From NCBI RefSeq assembly GCF_025736935.1, contig NZ_CP107048.1, positions 2,121,501-2,185,500 on the forward strand: a stretch of DNA of 64,000 nt, read 5' to 3'. Shown here one piece after another: positions 35,167 through 44,225 of this stretch. The DNA comes from Qipengyuania sp. SS22 (lineage in GTDB: Bacteria > Pseudomonadota > Alphaproteobacteria > Sphingomonadales > Sphingomonadaceae). A program made the translations under genes and the position numbers. A model generated the notes under the pieces. The model saw nothing but the letters and a program-made list of their open reading frames with translations, was not told the origin of the DNA and searched no databases. How positions within the stretch are numbered: position 1 is the first letter of the stretch; every line of letters starts with the position of its first letter.

Positions 35167-35716
35167 GATGGGCTGTCCAGGACGCGCGATCGGCCGAATA
35201 GATGATGATCACCGGGTCCTCATTGTCGAACTCCGCATTGTCGAAATCGAGATCGTCGCGGCGGCGCATTCCCAGCCGCTGCATCAACCCCCAGCTGGCC
35301 GTGTTGCGCTGAACGGTCATGGCGATCACCTCTTCAGCATCGAACCGGTCGAAGGCAAGATCGAGAGAGGCGGTAGCGGCCTCTTTCGCATAGCCCCTGC
35401 CCCAGGCGTCTTCGCGCAGCCGCCAGCCCACTTCCATCATGCCGAGCGGGCCGCCCGACTGATTGGAACGCTTGAGACCGCAAAATCCGAGGATCGCGCC
35501 ATCGCCGCGGCGCTCGACGCACCAGAAGGTGTGACCATGTTCGCGTTTATAGGCGAGCAGGCGCTGCTGCGCCGCATTGCGCTTCGCAGTGTCGCAAACC
35601 CCGCCGAGCCAGCGCATTACGGCGGGCGTGTTGGTCCCTTCCCAGAACGGCTCCCAATCGTCATCACGCCAATCGCGCAGGATCAGCCGGTCGGTCTCGC
35701 GGCGGAAGTCAGCCAT
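35159..35716 (-). CDS. GNAT N-acetyltransferase (RimJ-like), copy 2
   Basis: A 185-residue paralogue of the neighbouring acetyltransferase: ETDRLILRDWRDDDW at the start, CoA loop REDAWGRGYAKEAA, and QRNTASWGLMQRLGM at the end. The two are the same length and similarly organised, so they are probably a tandem duplication that has diverged. The start overlaps the hemB stop by 8 bases. Confidence 0.86.
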   Translation of the reverse strand: MADFRRETDRLILRDWRDDDWEPFWEGTNTPAVMRWLGGVCDTAKRNAAQQRLLAYKREHGHTFWCVERRGDGAILGFCGLKRSNQSGGPLGMMEVGWRLREDAWGRGYAKEAATASLDLAFDRFDAEEVIAMTVQRNTASWGLMQRLGMRRRDDLDFDNAEFDNEDPVIIIYSADRASWTAHRG

Positions 35717-36707
35717 TGAGCAATTGGGCGGCACGCGGGGCGTGGTAGGTCAGCACGCCGCTGCATCCGGCGCGCTTGAACGCCAGCAGCTTCTCCATCA
35801 GCAGCGCGTCGCGGTCGCCCACGCCTGCCGCTGCACCGACTTCGATCAGCGCATATTCGCCGCTCACCTGGTAGGCAAAGACGGGAACGCTGAATTCCTG
35901 CTTCGCGCGCCAGATGATGTCGAGATAGGCCAGCCCCGGCTTGACCATCACGCTGTCGGCCCCCTCGGCAATGTCGAAGGCGATCTCGCGCAGCGCCTCG
36001 TCGCCATTCGCGGGATCCATCTGGTAGCTTTTCTTGTCGCCCTTGAGCAGGCCGCCAGAACCCACCGCGTCGCGGAACGGGCCATAGAACGCCGAAGCAT
36101 ATTTGGCGGCATAGGCCATGATCTGGACATTGGGATGGTGGTTCATCTCCAGCGCCATGCGGATCGCCTTCACCCGCCCGTCCATCATGTCGGACGGGGC
36201 GATGATATCGGCGCCCGCCGCCGCCTGGTTGACCGCCTGATCGACCAGTACTGCGACCGTATCGTCATTGACGACATAGCCGGCCTCGTCGAGCAGCCCG
36301 TCCTGGCCATGACTGGTATAGGGGTCGAGCGCGACATCGGTGAGGATGCCGATATCGTTGCCGCAGGCATCGCGGACCGCCTTGATCGCGCGGCACATGA
36401 GATTGTCGGGATTGAGCGCCTCGGTGCCATCATCGCTGCGCCGATCGGGCTGTGTGTTGGGAAACAGCGCGATGCAGGGGATACCCAGATCGACCGCTTC
36501 CCTAGCGCGTTTGGCGATGTGGTCGACCGACCAGCGCGACACGCCTGGCAGGCTGGCGATCGGCTCCTCGACACCGGAACCATCGGTGACGAACAGCGGC
36601 CAGATCAGGTCGGCCGGAGTGAGCACGGTTTCGCGATGCATCGCACGGCTCCACCCGCTTGCACGGGTACGGCGCAGGCGCGTGGCGGGATAGTGAGCGT
36701 TGGTCAT
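35709..36707 (-). CDS. hemB: Delta-aminolevulinic acid dehydratase
   Basis: Condenses two ALA molecules to porphobilinogen; 332 residues. The family blocks ADLIWPLFVTDG, the metal/substrate region DVALDPYTSHGQDGL, SDMMDGRV and YAAKYASAFYGPFRDAV (first active-site Lys) and VMVKPGLAYLD (second Lys) are all present. The zinc-cysteine cluster is replaced by DVALDPYTSHG, the Asp-type (Mg-dependent) form common in alphaproteobacteria. The start at MTNAHYP is favoured. Together with hemE and hemJ, three haem genes lie in the window. Confidence 0.93.
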   Translation of the reverse strand: MTNAHYPATRLRRTRASGWSRAMHRETVLTPADLIWPLFVTDGSGVEEPIASLPGVSRWSVDHIAKRAREAVDLGIPCIALFPNTQPDRRSDDGTEALNPDNLMCRAIKAVRDACGNDIGILTDVALDPYTSHGQDGLLDEAGYVVNDDTVAVLVDQAVNQAAAGADIIAPSDMMDGRVKAIRMALEMNHHPNVQIMAYAAKYASAFYGPFRDAVGSGGLLKGDKKSYQMDPANGDEALREIAFDIAEGADSVMVKPGLAYLDIIWRAKQEFSVPVFAYQVSGEYALIEVGAAAGVGDRDALLMEKLLAFKRAGCSGVLTYHAPRAAQLLNG

Positions 36708-36744
36708 TGCAGCGCAATGCCGCAAGCGCGCGCGGGGCGCAATC

Positions 36745-38352
36745 TCAGCTCCGCTTGGGCGGGACCAACTTGTCGATCTCGCGGACGGGTTCGGCGGCGG
36801 CGACTTCGGCCGCGGTCTGCTCGAGTTCGGACAGTGCCGCGCCCGGTTCGACCTTTTTCATCCGCGCCAGCGCATCCTTGAAGCGCCGCAATTCGGCACC
36901 GGCGAGCTGAGCGCGGGTGACATACTGGACCGACGACGGATCGATCGCGCGCCCGTTGCGGTACATTTCATAATGCAGATGCGGGCCGGTAGAGAGGCCG
37001 GTCGAGCCGACATAACCGATGACTTGCCCGCGCCGAACGCTCTGGCCGCGGTTCACCGCGACCCGGCTCATGTGACAATAGCGCGTGTCGAGCGAAGCAT
37101 CGTGACGCAAGCGCACGGCGTTACCGCAGCCACCCATCCGCCCGGCGCCGGTCACGCGTCCATCAGTTACCGCCACGATCGGGGTGCCGTAGCGGGCTTT
37201 GAAATCCAGGCCCGAATGCATCCGGCGATAGCCAAGGATCGGATGGCGGCGCATGCCGAAGCGCGAAGTCGTGCGGCCTGGAACGGGGGCCATCAGCCCT
37301 CCGCGCTGTTCGCCGACACCCGAGGCTTCGTAGAATTCGCCGTCTGCGCCCCAGCGCATCAGCTGCACCCGCGGCTGATCGTCCCGGTCGAGCCCGGCAT
37401 AGAGCAATTGCCCCGCCTGCCGTTCGCCCGTCGCCGCGCGGCGATGTGCGACGACGAAATCGAATGTGTCGCCCGCGCGTATGTCACGGTCGAGATTTAC
37501 ATACTGGCCGAATGTCTTGAGATAGGCCTGCACCGCGCTGGCCGGAGCGCCCGCCGCGCGCGCCGAGCGATAGAGGCTGTCGCCCACCGTGCCGCGAATA
37601 CGCAACGGGGTGTCGTCGACGCGGATGACCTTCTTGGTTAGGGACAGGTCGGCCCCTTCGTCGAACCGGCCGATATCGAGTTCGAGATCGAATCGCGCGC
37701 GAAAGGCGATCGATTCGAGCGGACGGGGTGCGCCGGGCGCAGGGCGACGACCGAGAACGATATCGAAAGTCGTACCGGGTTCGAGATCGGCCAGCTTGGT
37801 CGCTCCGCCAACCAGTTCGGCCACGCGCAGGCTATCATCGCGGCCCACGCCCGCGCGGCGCAGCATGCGTTCGAAGCTGTCGCCCTTGGCCAGTGTCGCG
37901 ACCATATCCAGCGTCGGCCGCTCGGGTGCACCGGCCAGCGGTTCGACCAATGCGGTCGCGCCCATATGGCGGCCGCTATCGGCGCCAAGCGCGAGCGGAA
38001 GGATCATCTGGCTGCGATACTCGTCGCGCACCGCATCGTCGATATGCGCGGGCGCGGCAGCTTCCAGCGGGGCGAAGCTCGGCCAGAAAGCCAGCGCCGC
38101 GGCGGTCAGGCCGACGAAGGTACCCAGTCCGCGCAGCCAGCGCTTGCTGCCGATCTCGCTACCGAGGTCGGGCGCGAGATCGAGCTTTGCGATCCGGTCC
38201 GACAGGCGTTCGCGCGCAATGGCCCAGGAAAACGCGGGCGAGGACGATGCGGAAAGGATCTGGTCGTGCGCAAGCGCGGCAGCAGGCTGGCCGGGTCCGC
38301 CAGTTCCCTGCGGCCGGTCGCTCTGTTCCGAATCTGCATGGGACGTATACAC
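36745..38352 (-). CDS. M23 family metallopeptidase, membrane-anchored
   Basis: A 535-residue peptidoglycan endopeptidase. The N-terminal 70 residues are cytoplasmic, one helix spans the membrane (about 73-93), a long periplasmic part follows with a tandem LysM/OapA-like region (LAKGDSFERMLRRAGVGRDDS), and the C-terminal M23 domain has intact ligands (MHSGLDFKA and GPHLHYEM). The start is GTG at 38352 after AGAAGGGA; the open frame upstream is not family sequence. It is separate from the bactofilin-linked peptidase and may act in general wall growth or cell separation. Confidence 0.87.
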   Translation of the reverse strand: MYTSHADSEQSDRPQGTGGPGQPAAALAHDQILSASSSPAFSWAIARERLSDRIAKLDLAPDLGSEIGSKRWLRGLGTFVGLTAAALAFWPSFAPLEAAAPAHIDDAVRDEYRSQMILPLALGADSGRHMGATALVEPLAGAPERPTLDMVATLAKGDSFERMLRRAGVGRDDSLRVAELVGGATKLADLEPGTTFDIVLGRRPAPGAPRPLESIAFRARFDLELDIGRFDEGADLSLTKKVIRVDDTPLRIRGTVGDSLYRSARAAGAPASAVQAYLKTFGQYVNLDRDIRAGDTFDFVVAHRRAATGERQAGQLLYAGLDRDDQPRVQLMRWGADGEFYEASGVGEQRGGLMAPVPGRTTSRFGMRRHPILGYRRMHSGLDFKARYGTPIVAVTDGRVTGAGRMGGCGNAVRLRHDASLDTRYCHMSRVAVNRGQSVRRGQVIGYVGSTGLSTGPHLHYEMYRNGRAIDPSSVQYVTRAQLAGAELRRFKDALARMKKVEPGAALSELEQTAAEVAAAEPVREIDKLVPPKRS

Positions 38353-38514
38353 GTCGCGTGTCCCTTCTATCTGGCCGCCTTCGCGCAGAGGCGGGCGGCC
38401 CGACCCTTGTTCATGGAGATCTGCCCGCTTTGCCTGCCGAAACAAAGTAAAGGGCAGCTTAATTTGCGGCCACGCGAGTCCAGAACGGGATGAATTGAAT
38501 CCTCGGCACGGCGG

Positions 38515-41058
38515 ATGGTTGCCCTCGCCAGCGCGCGCTGCCACCTAGGGCGCGTGCAGGATAGCGCGATCAAGGCGGTCCTCGGGCCCACCAATACCGG
38601 CAAGACGCATCTGGCGATCGAGCGCATGGTCGCGCATTCGAGCGGGTGCTTGGGCTTTCCGCTGCGATTGCTCGCGCGCGAGGTCTACGACCGGGTGTGC
38701 GCGATCAAGGGCGATGCCGCGGTTGCGCTGATCACCGGCGAAGAACGCGTAGAGCCAAAGGGTGCGCGCTATATGTGCTGCACCGCCGAGGCCATGCCAC
38801 GCGACGGCGCGGGGGCGGCGTTCGTGGCGCTGGACGAAGTGCAGATCGGCGCCGACCGCGAGCGCGGCCATATCTTCACCGACCGTTTGCTCAACACGCG
38901 GGGCCGCGAGGAGACCATGCTGCTCGGCGCAGCAACGCTCGAGCCGCTAGTACGGCAGCTGATCCCCGAGGCCGAGATATCCGATCGCCCGCGGTTCTCG
39001 ACGCTCACGCATATCGGACCGCGCAAGCTGTCACGGCTGCCGCCGCGCAGCGCCATCGTCGCCTTCAGCGCCGAGCAGGTTTACGCCGTGGCCGAAATGC
39101 TGCGGCGGTTCCGCGGCGGCGCGGCGGTGGTGATGGGCGCGCTGAGCCCCGAAACGCGCAACAAGCAGGTCGCCCTGTTCCAGAATGGCGAGGTCGATTA
39201 CATCGTCGCCACCGACGCCATCGGGATGGGGCTCAATCTCGACGTGAACCATGTCGCCTTTGCCGGACTGAGCAAATTCGACGGCGTACGGATGCGCCGC
39301 CTGCTGCCAGCCGAGATGGCGCAGATCGCCGGGCGTGCCGGACGCCACCAGCGCGACGGGACCTTCGGCACGCTGGCGGGCACGACCAAGCATGGCGCCG
39401 CCCCCGAATTCACCGAAGAAGAGATTTACGCGATCGAGGAGCATCGCTTCGCGCCGCTGACGCATCTGTACTGGCGTGAACCCGAACCGCGCTTTGCCTC
39501 GCTGGCCACGTTGATCGCCGATCTCGAAACTTCACCGGGGGACCCTGCCTTGCGGCTGGCGCCCCAGGCGATCGATCTGGCCACGCTCAAGCGCCTGGCA
39601 GAGGAGCCCATGGCCGCCAATGTGCGCGGCGCCGGAATGGTGCGGCGGTTCTGGGAAGCCTGCTCGCTGCCCGACTTTCGCCAGCGCGGGCCCGATGTCC
39701 ATGCGCGCTTCGTGGCGCGGCTGTGGCAGGACCTGGGTGAAGGTTATCTCGGAGCGGATTACGTCGCTGCGCGGATCAGCGAACTCGACAATATGGCCGG
39801 GGACATCGATACGCTGCAGGGGCGGATCGCAGCGATTCGCAGCTGGGCCTATATTTGCCAGCGGCCCGACTGGGTGCTGGCGCGTGACGAAATGGCGTCC
39901 CGTGCGCGGGGCGTAGAGGCCAAATTGTCGGACGCGCTCCATGCGCGGCTGACCGAGAGATTCGTAAACCGGAGGACAGCAATCCTGATGAAGTCGTTGG
40001 GACAGGATGCAAGCATGTTGCCGATCGAGATGAGTGACGATGGCGCGGTGACGGTCGAGGGCGAGGTGCTCGGCCATGTCGCCGGACTGCGCTTTACCGT
40101 CGATCCCTCTGCGCGGCAGGAAGATCGCCGGATGCTGCTGGCCGCAGCGGAGAAAGCGCTGCCGCGGCTGCTGGGCGAGAAAGCCGTGGCGCTGGCCGAA
40201 TCGGATTTCGGCGAGGTCGAACTTGCGCGCGGCGCGATCCGCTGGCGCGGGCAGGAGCTAGCCAAGCTCGAGCATCGCGATGGCAGCGTGACGCCCCTGC
40301 TGGTGCTGTCGCGCGAAGTGGCTGCCCTGCCCGATGCAGCGCGGGCCAAGCTGCTCACCGCGCTTGAGGGATGGCTTGAGCAAAAGCTGAGTCCGCTCGA
40401 ACCGCTTGAGAAGATGCATCATGCCGCGAGCAATCCCGAAGCCGGATCGCAGGCACGCGCGCTGTTGCTCAACCTCATCGCCGGGCATGGCTATGTCACT
40501 CGCGAGCAGGCGGGGATCGAGCATCTGCCCAAGGAAATGCGCCCCTTTCTGCGCAAGATCGGAGTCACCTTCGGCGCGCTCGATATCTTCGCCCCCGCGC
40601 TGCTGAAGCCCGCCCCGCGCCAATTGCTCCACGCGCTCGGCCTCGACCGGCGTCCGGTGCAGGACGCGATGCTGCCGGTCATTGCCGATACGAGAAAGCT
40701 CCCCTCGGGCTACCGCCATGCCGGGAGCCAGGCGATCCGTATCGACCTGGTCGAGAAAATTCTGCGCGCCGCGCACGAAACGCGCGCGAAGGCGCAAGCC
40801 AAGGATCGCAAGCGCAAATTCGTGCTCGACCTGGCGTTGCCGATCTCGATTGGCCTCGAAGAAGGAAATATTTCCCGCTTGCTCGGCACCGCCGGGTTCC
40901 GGGTGCAAAAGGCCCGTCCGCTGGCCGATGGACAATTCGGCCCGCCACGGCCCGACCGGTGGGAATGGCGTCCCTCGCGGCGCAAGCAGGAACGGCAGAA
41001 ACCCGCGCAGCCACGCGAGGGCAGTGCCTTTGCCGCGCTTGCCGATCTGGTCCGTTGA
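38515..41058 (+). CDS. SUV3-like superfamily 2 RNA helicase
   Basis: An 847-residue helicase resembling mitochondrial SUV3. Motif I is GPTNTGKTH (near 25), the DExH-type box is DEVQIGAD, and motif VI is QIAGRAGR. The SUV3 C-terminal helical domain is followed by a lineage-specific basic tail rich in Arg and Lys. In alphaproteobacteria this gene precedes an S4-domain gene, fdxA and carD, as here. A role in RNA turnover or ribosome maturation is inferred from the mitochondrial protein. The ATG at 38515 follows a 162-base divergent region shared with the M23 gene. Confidence 0.87.
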   Translation: MVALASARCHLGRVQDSAIKAVLGPTNTGKTHLAIERMVAHSSGCLGFPLRLLAREVYDRVCAIKGDAAVALITGEERVEPKGARYMCCTAEAMPRDGAGAAFVALDEVQIGADRERGHIFTDRLLNTRGREETMLLGAATLEPLVRQLIPEAEISDRPRFSTLTHIGPRKLSRLPPRSAIVAFSAEQVYAVAEMLRRFRGGAAVVMGALSPETRNKQVALFQNGEVDYIVATDAIGMGLNLDVNHVAFAGLSKFDGVRMRRLLPAEMAQIAGRAGRHQRDGTFGTLAGTTKHGAAPEFTEEEIYAIEEHRFAPLTHLYWREPEPRFASLATLIADLETSPGDPALRLAPQAIDLATLKRLAEEPMAANVRGAGMVRRFWEACSLPDFRQRGPDVHARFVARLWQDLGEGYLGADYVAARISELDNMAGDIDTLQGRIAAIRSWAYICQRPDWVLARDEMASRARGVEAKLSDALHARLTERFVNRRTAILMKSLGQDASMLPIEMSDDGAVTVEGEVLGHVAGLRFTVDPSARQEDRRMLLAAAEKALPRLLGEKAVALAESDFGEVELARGAIRWRGQELAKLEHRDGSVTPLLVLSREVAALPDAARAKLLTALEGWLEQKLSPLEPLEKMHHAASNPEAGSQARALLLNLIAGHGYVTREQAGIEHLPKEMRPFLRKIGVTFGALDIFAPALLKPAPRQLLHALGLDRRPVQDAMLPVIADTRKLPSGYRHAGSQAIRIDLVEKILRAAHETRAKAQAKDRKRKFVLDLALPISIGLEEGNISRLLGTAGFRVQKARPLADGQFGPPRPDRWEWRPSRRKQERQKPAQPREGSAFAALADLVR

Positions 41059-41075
41059 TGGCGCGCTGCGAGTGA
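41058..41075 (+). other. Five-codon ORF bridging the helicase and S4 genes
   Basis: ATG GCG CGC TGC GAG TGA overlaps the helicase stop at its front (TGATG) and the GTG start of the S4 gene at its end (GTGA). It could pass terminating ribosomes from one gene to the next; it may equally be chance. Confidence 0.25.
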
Positions 41076-41329
41076 GGATCGACCGGCTGCTGTGCTATCT
41101 GCGCTTCGTGCGCACACGCAGCGCAGCACACCGGCTGGTCGAAGAAGGACATATCCGCCGCAATGGCGAGCGGGTCACCCGCTGTTCGCGCGACATTGCC
41201 GAGGGCGATATTCTCACACTGCCGCTTGGCGAAAGGGTCCGGCTGATCGAAATCCGCACGCTGCCCGAGCGGCGCGGCCCCCCGCGCGAAGCCGAAGCCT
41301 GCTATCGGGACCTTGACCCGCAAGGATAA
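41072..41329 (+). CDS. S4-domain RNA-binding protein (Hsp15-like)
   Basis: An 85-residue S4 protein: MRIDRLLCYLRFVRTRSAAHRLVEEGHIRRNGERVTR is the full S4 RNA-binding motif, followed by EGDILTLPLGERVRLIEI. Hsp15-like members bind stalled or dissociated 50S subunits. Start is GTG at 41072; a nearby ATG at 41058 is out of frame. It lies 13 bases after the helicase stop, so the two form one operon. Confidence 0.84.
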   Translation: MRIDRLLCYLRFVRTRSAAHRLVEEGHIRRNGERVTRCSRDIAEGDILTLPLGERVRLIEIRTLPERRGPPREAEACYRDLDPQG

Positions 41330-41380
41330 TCCGCCCTAGCAGCGCGAGAAAGAGTATCACTTCGAGGGAATACGCTACCC

Positions 41381-41719
41381 ATGACCTATGTCGTCACCGA
41401 TGACTGCATCAAGTGCAAGTACACCGACTGCGTCGAGGTCTGCCCGGTCGACTGCTTCTATGAGGGCGAGAACATGCTCGTCATCAATCCCAGCGAATGC
41501 ATCGATTGCGGCGTGTGCGAACCCGAATGTCCGGCCGAAGCGATTCTGCCCGATACCGAAGATGGGCTGGAGAAATGGCTCGAGCTGAACACCAAGTTCA
41601 GCGCCGAATGGCCAAACATCACCCAGTCGAAGGAACCGCCCGCCGAAGCCGACGAGCACAAGGGCGAAGAAGGCAAGTTCGACAAGTACTTCTCGGCCGA
41701 GCCCGGCGAAGGCGACTGA
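41381..41719 (+). CDS. fdxA: 7Fe ferredoxin FdxA
   Basis: A 112-residue ferredoxin with one 3Fe-4S and one 4Fe-4S cluster. Cysteines 9, 12, 17, 21, 25 and 40, 43, 46, 50 reproduce the Azotobacter FdI arrangement (8, 11, 16, 20, 24, 39, 42, 45, 49): C9, C17 and C50 for the 3Fe cluster, and C21, C40, C43 and C46 for the 4Fe cluster. The acidic C-terminal extension is typical for alphaproteobacteria. The ATG follows 51 bases after the S4 stop. Confidence 0.93.
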   Translation: MTYVVTDDCIKCKYTDCVEVCPVDCFYEGENMLVINPSECIDCGVCEPECPAEAILPDTEDGLEKWLELNTKFSAEWPNITQSKEPPAEADEHKGEEGKFDKYFSAEPGEGD

Positions 41720-41731
41720 CCGCGCTCACGC

Positions 41732-42514
41732 GTGCTCGCTGACCTGAAGGCGGCATGGCAGGCCGGCGCCACCGACAATATCGGCATACTGGCGGCGGGG
41801 ATCGCGCATTACGCGCTGCTCGCGCTGGTGCCCGCGCTGGGCGCACTTGTCCTCGCCTATGGGCTGTTCGCCGATCCGGAAACGGTGGCCGCACATGTCG
41901 ATCTGCTCGCGGGACGGCTTCCCGCCGCTGCCGCCGAACTGATCGGCGGTCAGCTGGAAAGCGTGTCTCAAGGCGCGTCCGGCGCCAAAGGCCTCGGACT
42001 GCTCCTATCGCTGGCGATCGCGCTGTTCGGTGCCCGCAATGGTGCGCGGTCGCTGATGACCGGGCTCAATATTGCCTTCGGCGTCGGCGATGCACGCGGG
42101 TTTCTCCGAGGAAACCTGGTCGCGCTGGCGCTCACTGTAGCGGGCGTCTGCGGCTTTATTGTCGCGGGTATCGGGAGCGCAGCACTGGCTGGCCTTGGCG
42201 GCGTTTTCGGCGGTGTTGCCAGCCTGGCTTTCCTACTGGCTACCGCAATTCTGGGCACGGGCCTGTTGTACCGCCTCGCACCAAACGGCCCCGCCCCGGC
42301 ATGGCCAGCAATCTGGCCCGGCGCGATCGTATTCGCGGTCCTGTGGCTCGTGGCAACTGCGGCTTTCGGTTTCTATGCGGCGAATTTCGGCAGCTATAAC
42401 GCGACTTACGGCGCGCTCGGGGCGGTTCTCGCGCTGATCACCTGGTTCTGGGCCACCGGGTTCCTGCTGCTCTTCGGAGCCGAACTGACCACGCTCCGCA
42501 ACCGCCAGCCCTAG
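41732..42514 (+). CDS. YihY/BrkB family membrane protein (short copy)
   Basis: A 260-residue polytopic membrane protein, about 80 residues shorter than the copy at 8932. It has the family entry ATDNIGILAAGIAHYALLALVPALGALVLAYG, four or more further helices and the final TYGALGAVLALITWFWATGFLLLFGAELTTL. Start is GTG, 12 bases after fdxA. A weak terminator follows. Function unknown. Confidence 0.84.
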   Translation: MLADLKAAWQAGATDNIGILAAGIAHYALLALVPALGALVLAYGLFADPETVAAHVDLLAGRLPAAAAELIGGQLESVSQGASGAKGLGLLLSLAIALFGARNGARSLMTGLNIAFGVGDARGFLRGNLVALALTVAGVCGFIVAGIGSAALAGLGGVFGGVASLAFLLATAILGTGLLYRLAPNGPAPAWPAIWPGAIVFAVLWLVATAAFGFYAANFGSYNATYGALGAVLALITWFWATGFLLLFGAELTTLRNRQP

Positions 42515-42532
42515 GTTCCGACGGAACCTTTT
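42513..42532 (+). terminator. Terminator of the second YihY gene
   Basis: AGGTTCC / GGAACCT with a short loop followed by TTT; it begins at the YihY stop codon. Confidence 0.65.
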
Positions 42533-42543
42533 ACCGCAGACTC

Positions 42544-42572
42544 GCAATATTGCGTCGGCTGTGCTATATAAT
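42544..42572 (+). promoter_or_regulatory. Candidate carD promoter
   Basis: A perfect TATAAT at 42567-42572 within GTGCTATATAATG stands out in this GC-rich sequence. The -35 region (about 42544) is poor, but the long, gene-free leader to carD (170 bases) fits a start near 42580. Confidence 0.4.
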
Positions 42573-42654
42573 GCAACAACTGAGCCGGTTTGCTCCCGGC
42601 CAGGTGTGCGAATTGAAAGGGCAGGCCACCAGCAACGTCAGCTTCGGTCCCAGA

Positions 42655-42680
42655 CCGCACTCCCGCACGCGGGGCTGCGG
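42655..42680 (+). other. Stem-loop in carD leader
   Basis: CCGCA...TGCGG enclose CCCGC/GCGGG, giving a two-part stem in the 5' leader of carD, about 60 bases before the start codon. It could regulate translation; it does not match a riboswitch class I know. Confidence 0.4.
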
Positions 42681-42741
42681 CCAAGGGGTTCCTTGACGCT
42701 GCTGTTTCCTAATGGCCAAGCCCGACGAAAGGAAAGATTGC

Positions 42742-43275
42742 ATGGCAAGCAAGGCTGATGCCTTCGACGTTGGCGATTACGTTGTTTACCCCAAGCACGG
42801 CGTTGGCCGTGTGATCGAACTGCAAAGCGAGGAAATCGCCGGTATGCAGCTCGACCTCTATGTCCTCCGCTTCGAGAAGGAACGCATGACGCTCCGTGTT
42901 CCGGTGAACAAGGTCGAATCGATCGGCATGCGCAAGCTGTCGAGCGACAAGACGCTCAAGGAAGCGATGGAAACGCTCAAGGGCAAGCCCAAGGTCAAGC
43001 GGACCATGTGGAGCCGCCGCGCGCAGGAATATGAAGCGAAGATCAATTCCGGCGAAATCGTGCTAATCGCCGAAGTCACGCGCGACCTGTTCCGTCCCGA
43101 CGACCAGCCCGAGCAGAGCTATTCGGAACGGCAGATCTTCGAAGCGGCTTCGAGCCGCCTCGCCCGCGAACTCGCGGCGATGGAGAAGACCGACGAACCG
43201 ACCGCGCTGGAGAAGATTCTCGACGTGCTGCGCGAGCATGCGCCGCAATATTACGAGAACACCGAAGACGCTTAA
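42742..43275 (+). CDS. carD: CarD family transcriptional regulator
   Basis: A 177-residue RNA polymerase-binding regulator. The N-terminal Tudor-like RNAP-interacting domain is FDVGDYVVYPKHGVGRVIELQSEEIAGMQLDLYVLRFEKERMTLRVPVNKVESIGMR; the C-terminal helical DNA-binding domain has W-containing TMWSRRAQEYEAKI. The ATG at 42742 has AAAGGAAAG upstream and is preferred to an ATG ten codons earlier. CarD stabilises open complexes in other bacteria and is often linked to rRNA transcription. A long structured leader precedes the gene. Confidence 0.92.
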   Translation: MASKADAFDVGDYVVYPKHGVGRVIELQSEEIAGMQLDLYVLRFEKERMTLRVPVNKVESIGMRKLSSDKTLKEAMETLKGKPKVKRTMWSRRAQEYEAKINSGEIVLIAEVTRDLFRPDDQPEQSYSERQIFEAASSRLARELAAMEKTDEPTALEKILDVLREHAPQYYENTEDA

Positions 43276-43299
43276 GCGCGACGTTTCACGAACACGCAA

Positions 43300-43328
43300 G
43301 AGGGGGTGCCGCAGGGCGCCCCCTTTTT
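43300..43328 (+). terminator. Terminator of carD
   Basis: AGGGGGTGCC / GGCGCCCCCT (one G-U pair) with loop GCAG and a following TTTT. Located about 25 bases after the carD stop. Confidence 0.8.
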
Positions 43329-43430
43329 CGTTCGGTGATAATCCATCAAACGACTACAACTGTCGACGAACGTGCTCGACATGGCATGGCGAAGGTGGGA
43401 GCTTGGCGGCTGACAATTGGGAGAACCGTT

Positions 43431-44168
43431 ATGTTCCGTATCATCGCCGCCTGCGCGCTTGGCCTCGCGGCCGTTACTACCCTTCCCGCCAGCCCGGCGC
43501 TGGCCGACAAGTCGTGGCGGTCGAACCTCGACGATGCCGAGCCGATCCCGTCCTCATGGGCGGCGACCGGACGGTTTGCGCAAGTCACGCTGGCCGGGAG
43601 TGACGAAGTTGTCGTGACCCGCGGCGACCGCTGGCAGATTCGCGCAAGTGGCAGCCCTGCCGTGCTCGCCGAATTGCGCTTCGAAGTCGAGGATGGCGAG
43701 CTCCTCATCGGTCGTCGCTGGCGTCGCACACAGGTCGAAGGCAGGGCGCGTATCGAAGTGATCGCGCCCGATGTCGACGCGGTTACGCTGGCCGGGTCGG
43801 GTACGATGCGGGTCGACGGAATGGACAGCGACGAGGTCGATGTCACCGTGGCCGGATCGGGCACGATCGATATCGCCCGGGTCAGCGCAAACCGCATGTC
43901 CGCGACGATCGCGGGGTCGGGCGATCTCGAGGTAGCGGGCCGGGCCGATAGCGGCCGGATCACGGTTGCCGGGAGCGGCGACATCGATGGTCGCCAGCTG
44001 CAGCTTGGCCGCGCGAGCGTTTCGATCGCCGGGTCGGGCGATGCCCGCTTCCGCGCCGATGGCCGCGTTTCCGCCAGTATCGTGGGCAGCGGCAATGCGC
44101 TGGTGACGGGCACCAACGATTGCACGCAGAGCCGCATGGGTTCGGGGCGGTTGACCTGCACACGCTGA
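43431..44168 (+). CDS. DUF2807 exported protein 1 (GIN domain)
   Basis: A 245-residue protein with signal peptide MFRIIAACALGLAAV...SPALA, then a head domain of repeating GSG turns (TLAGSGTMRVDGM, VTVAGSGTIDIARV, ATIAGSGDLEVAG, ITVAGSGDIDGRQ) typical of the DUF2807/GIN beta-helix. A C-terminal Cys pair (C in NDCTQS and TCTR at the end) probably forms a disulfide. The family is called putative autotransporter adhesin, but no autotransporter barrel is present. The ATG at 43431 is set by the signal peptide. A homologue with a lipid anchor follows directly. Confidence 0.84.
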   Translation: MFRIIAACALGLAAVTTLPASPALADKSWRSNLDDAEPIPSSWAATGRFAQVTLAGSDEVVVTRGDRWQIRASGSPAVLAELRFEVEDGELLIGRRWRRTQVEGRARIEVIAPDVDAVTLAGSGTMRVDGMDSDEVDVTVAGSGTIDIARVSANRMSATIAGSGDLEVAGRADSGRITVAGSGDIDGRQLQLGRASVSIAGSGDARFRADGRVSASIVGSGNALVTGTNDCTQSRMGSGRLTCTR

Positions 44169-44225
44169 TCAGCTGCGGTCGCGAGAGCTGCTCGGTCGGC
44201 TGTCGCGACTGCACAAGCCTTTCGC

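Noticed and set aside
43281..43292. CGTTTCACGAACA as a possible fourth parS
   Set aside because: Only the left half matches (GTTTCACG); the right half of the palindrome is missing.
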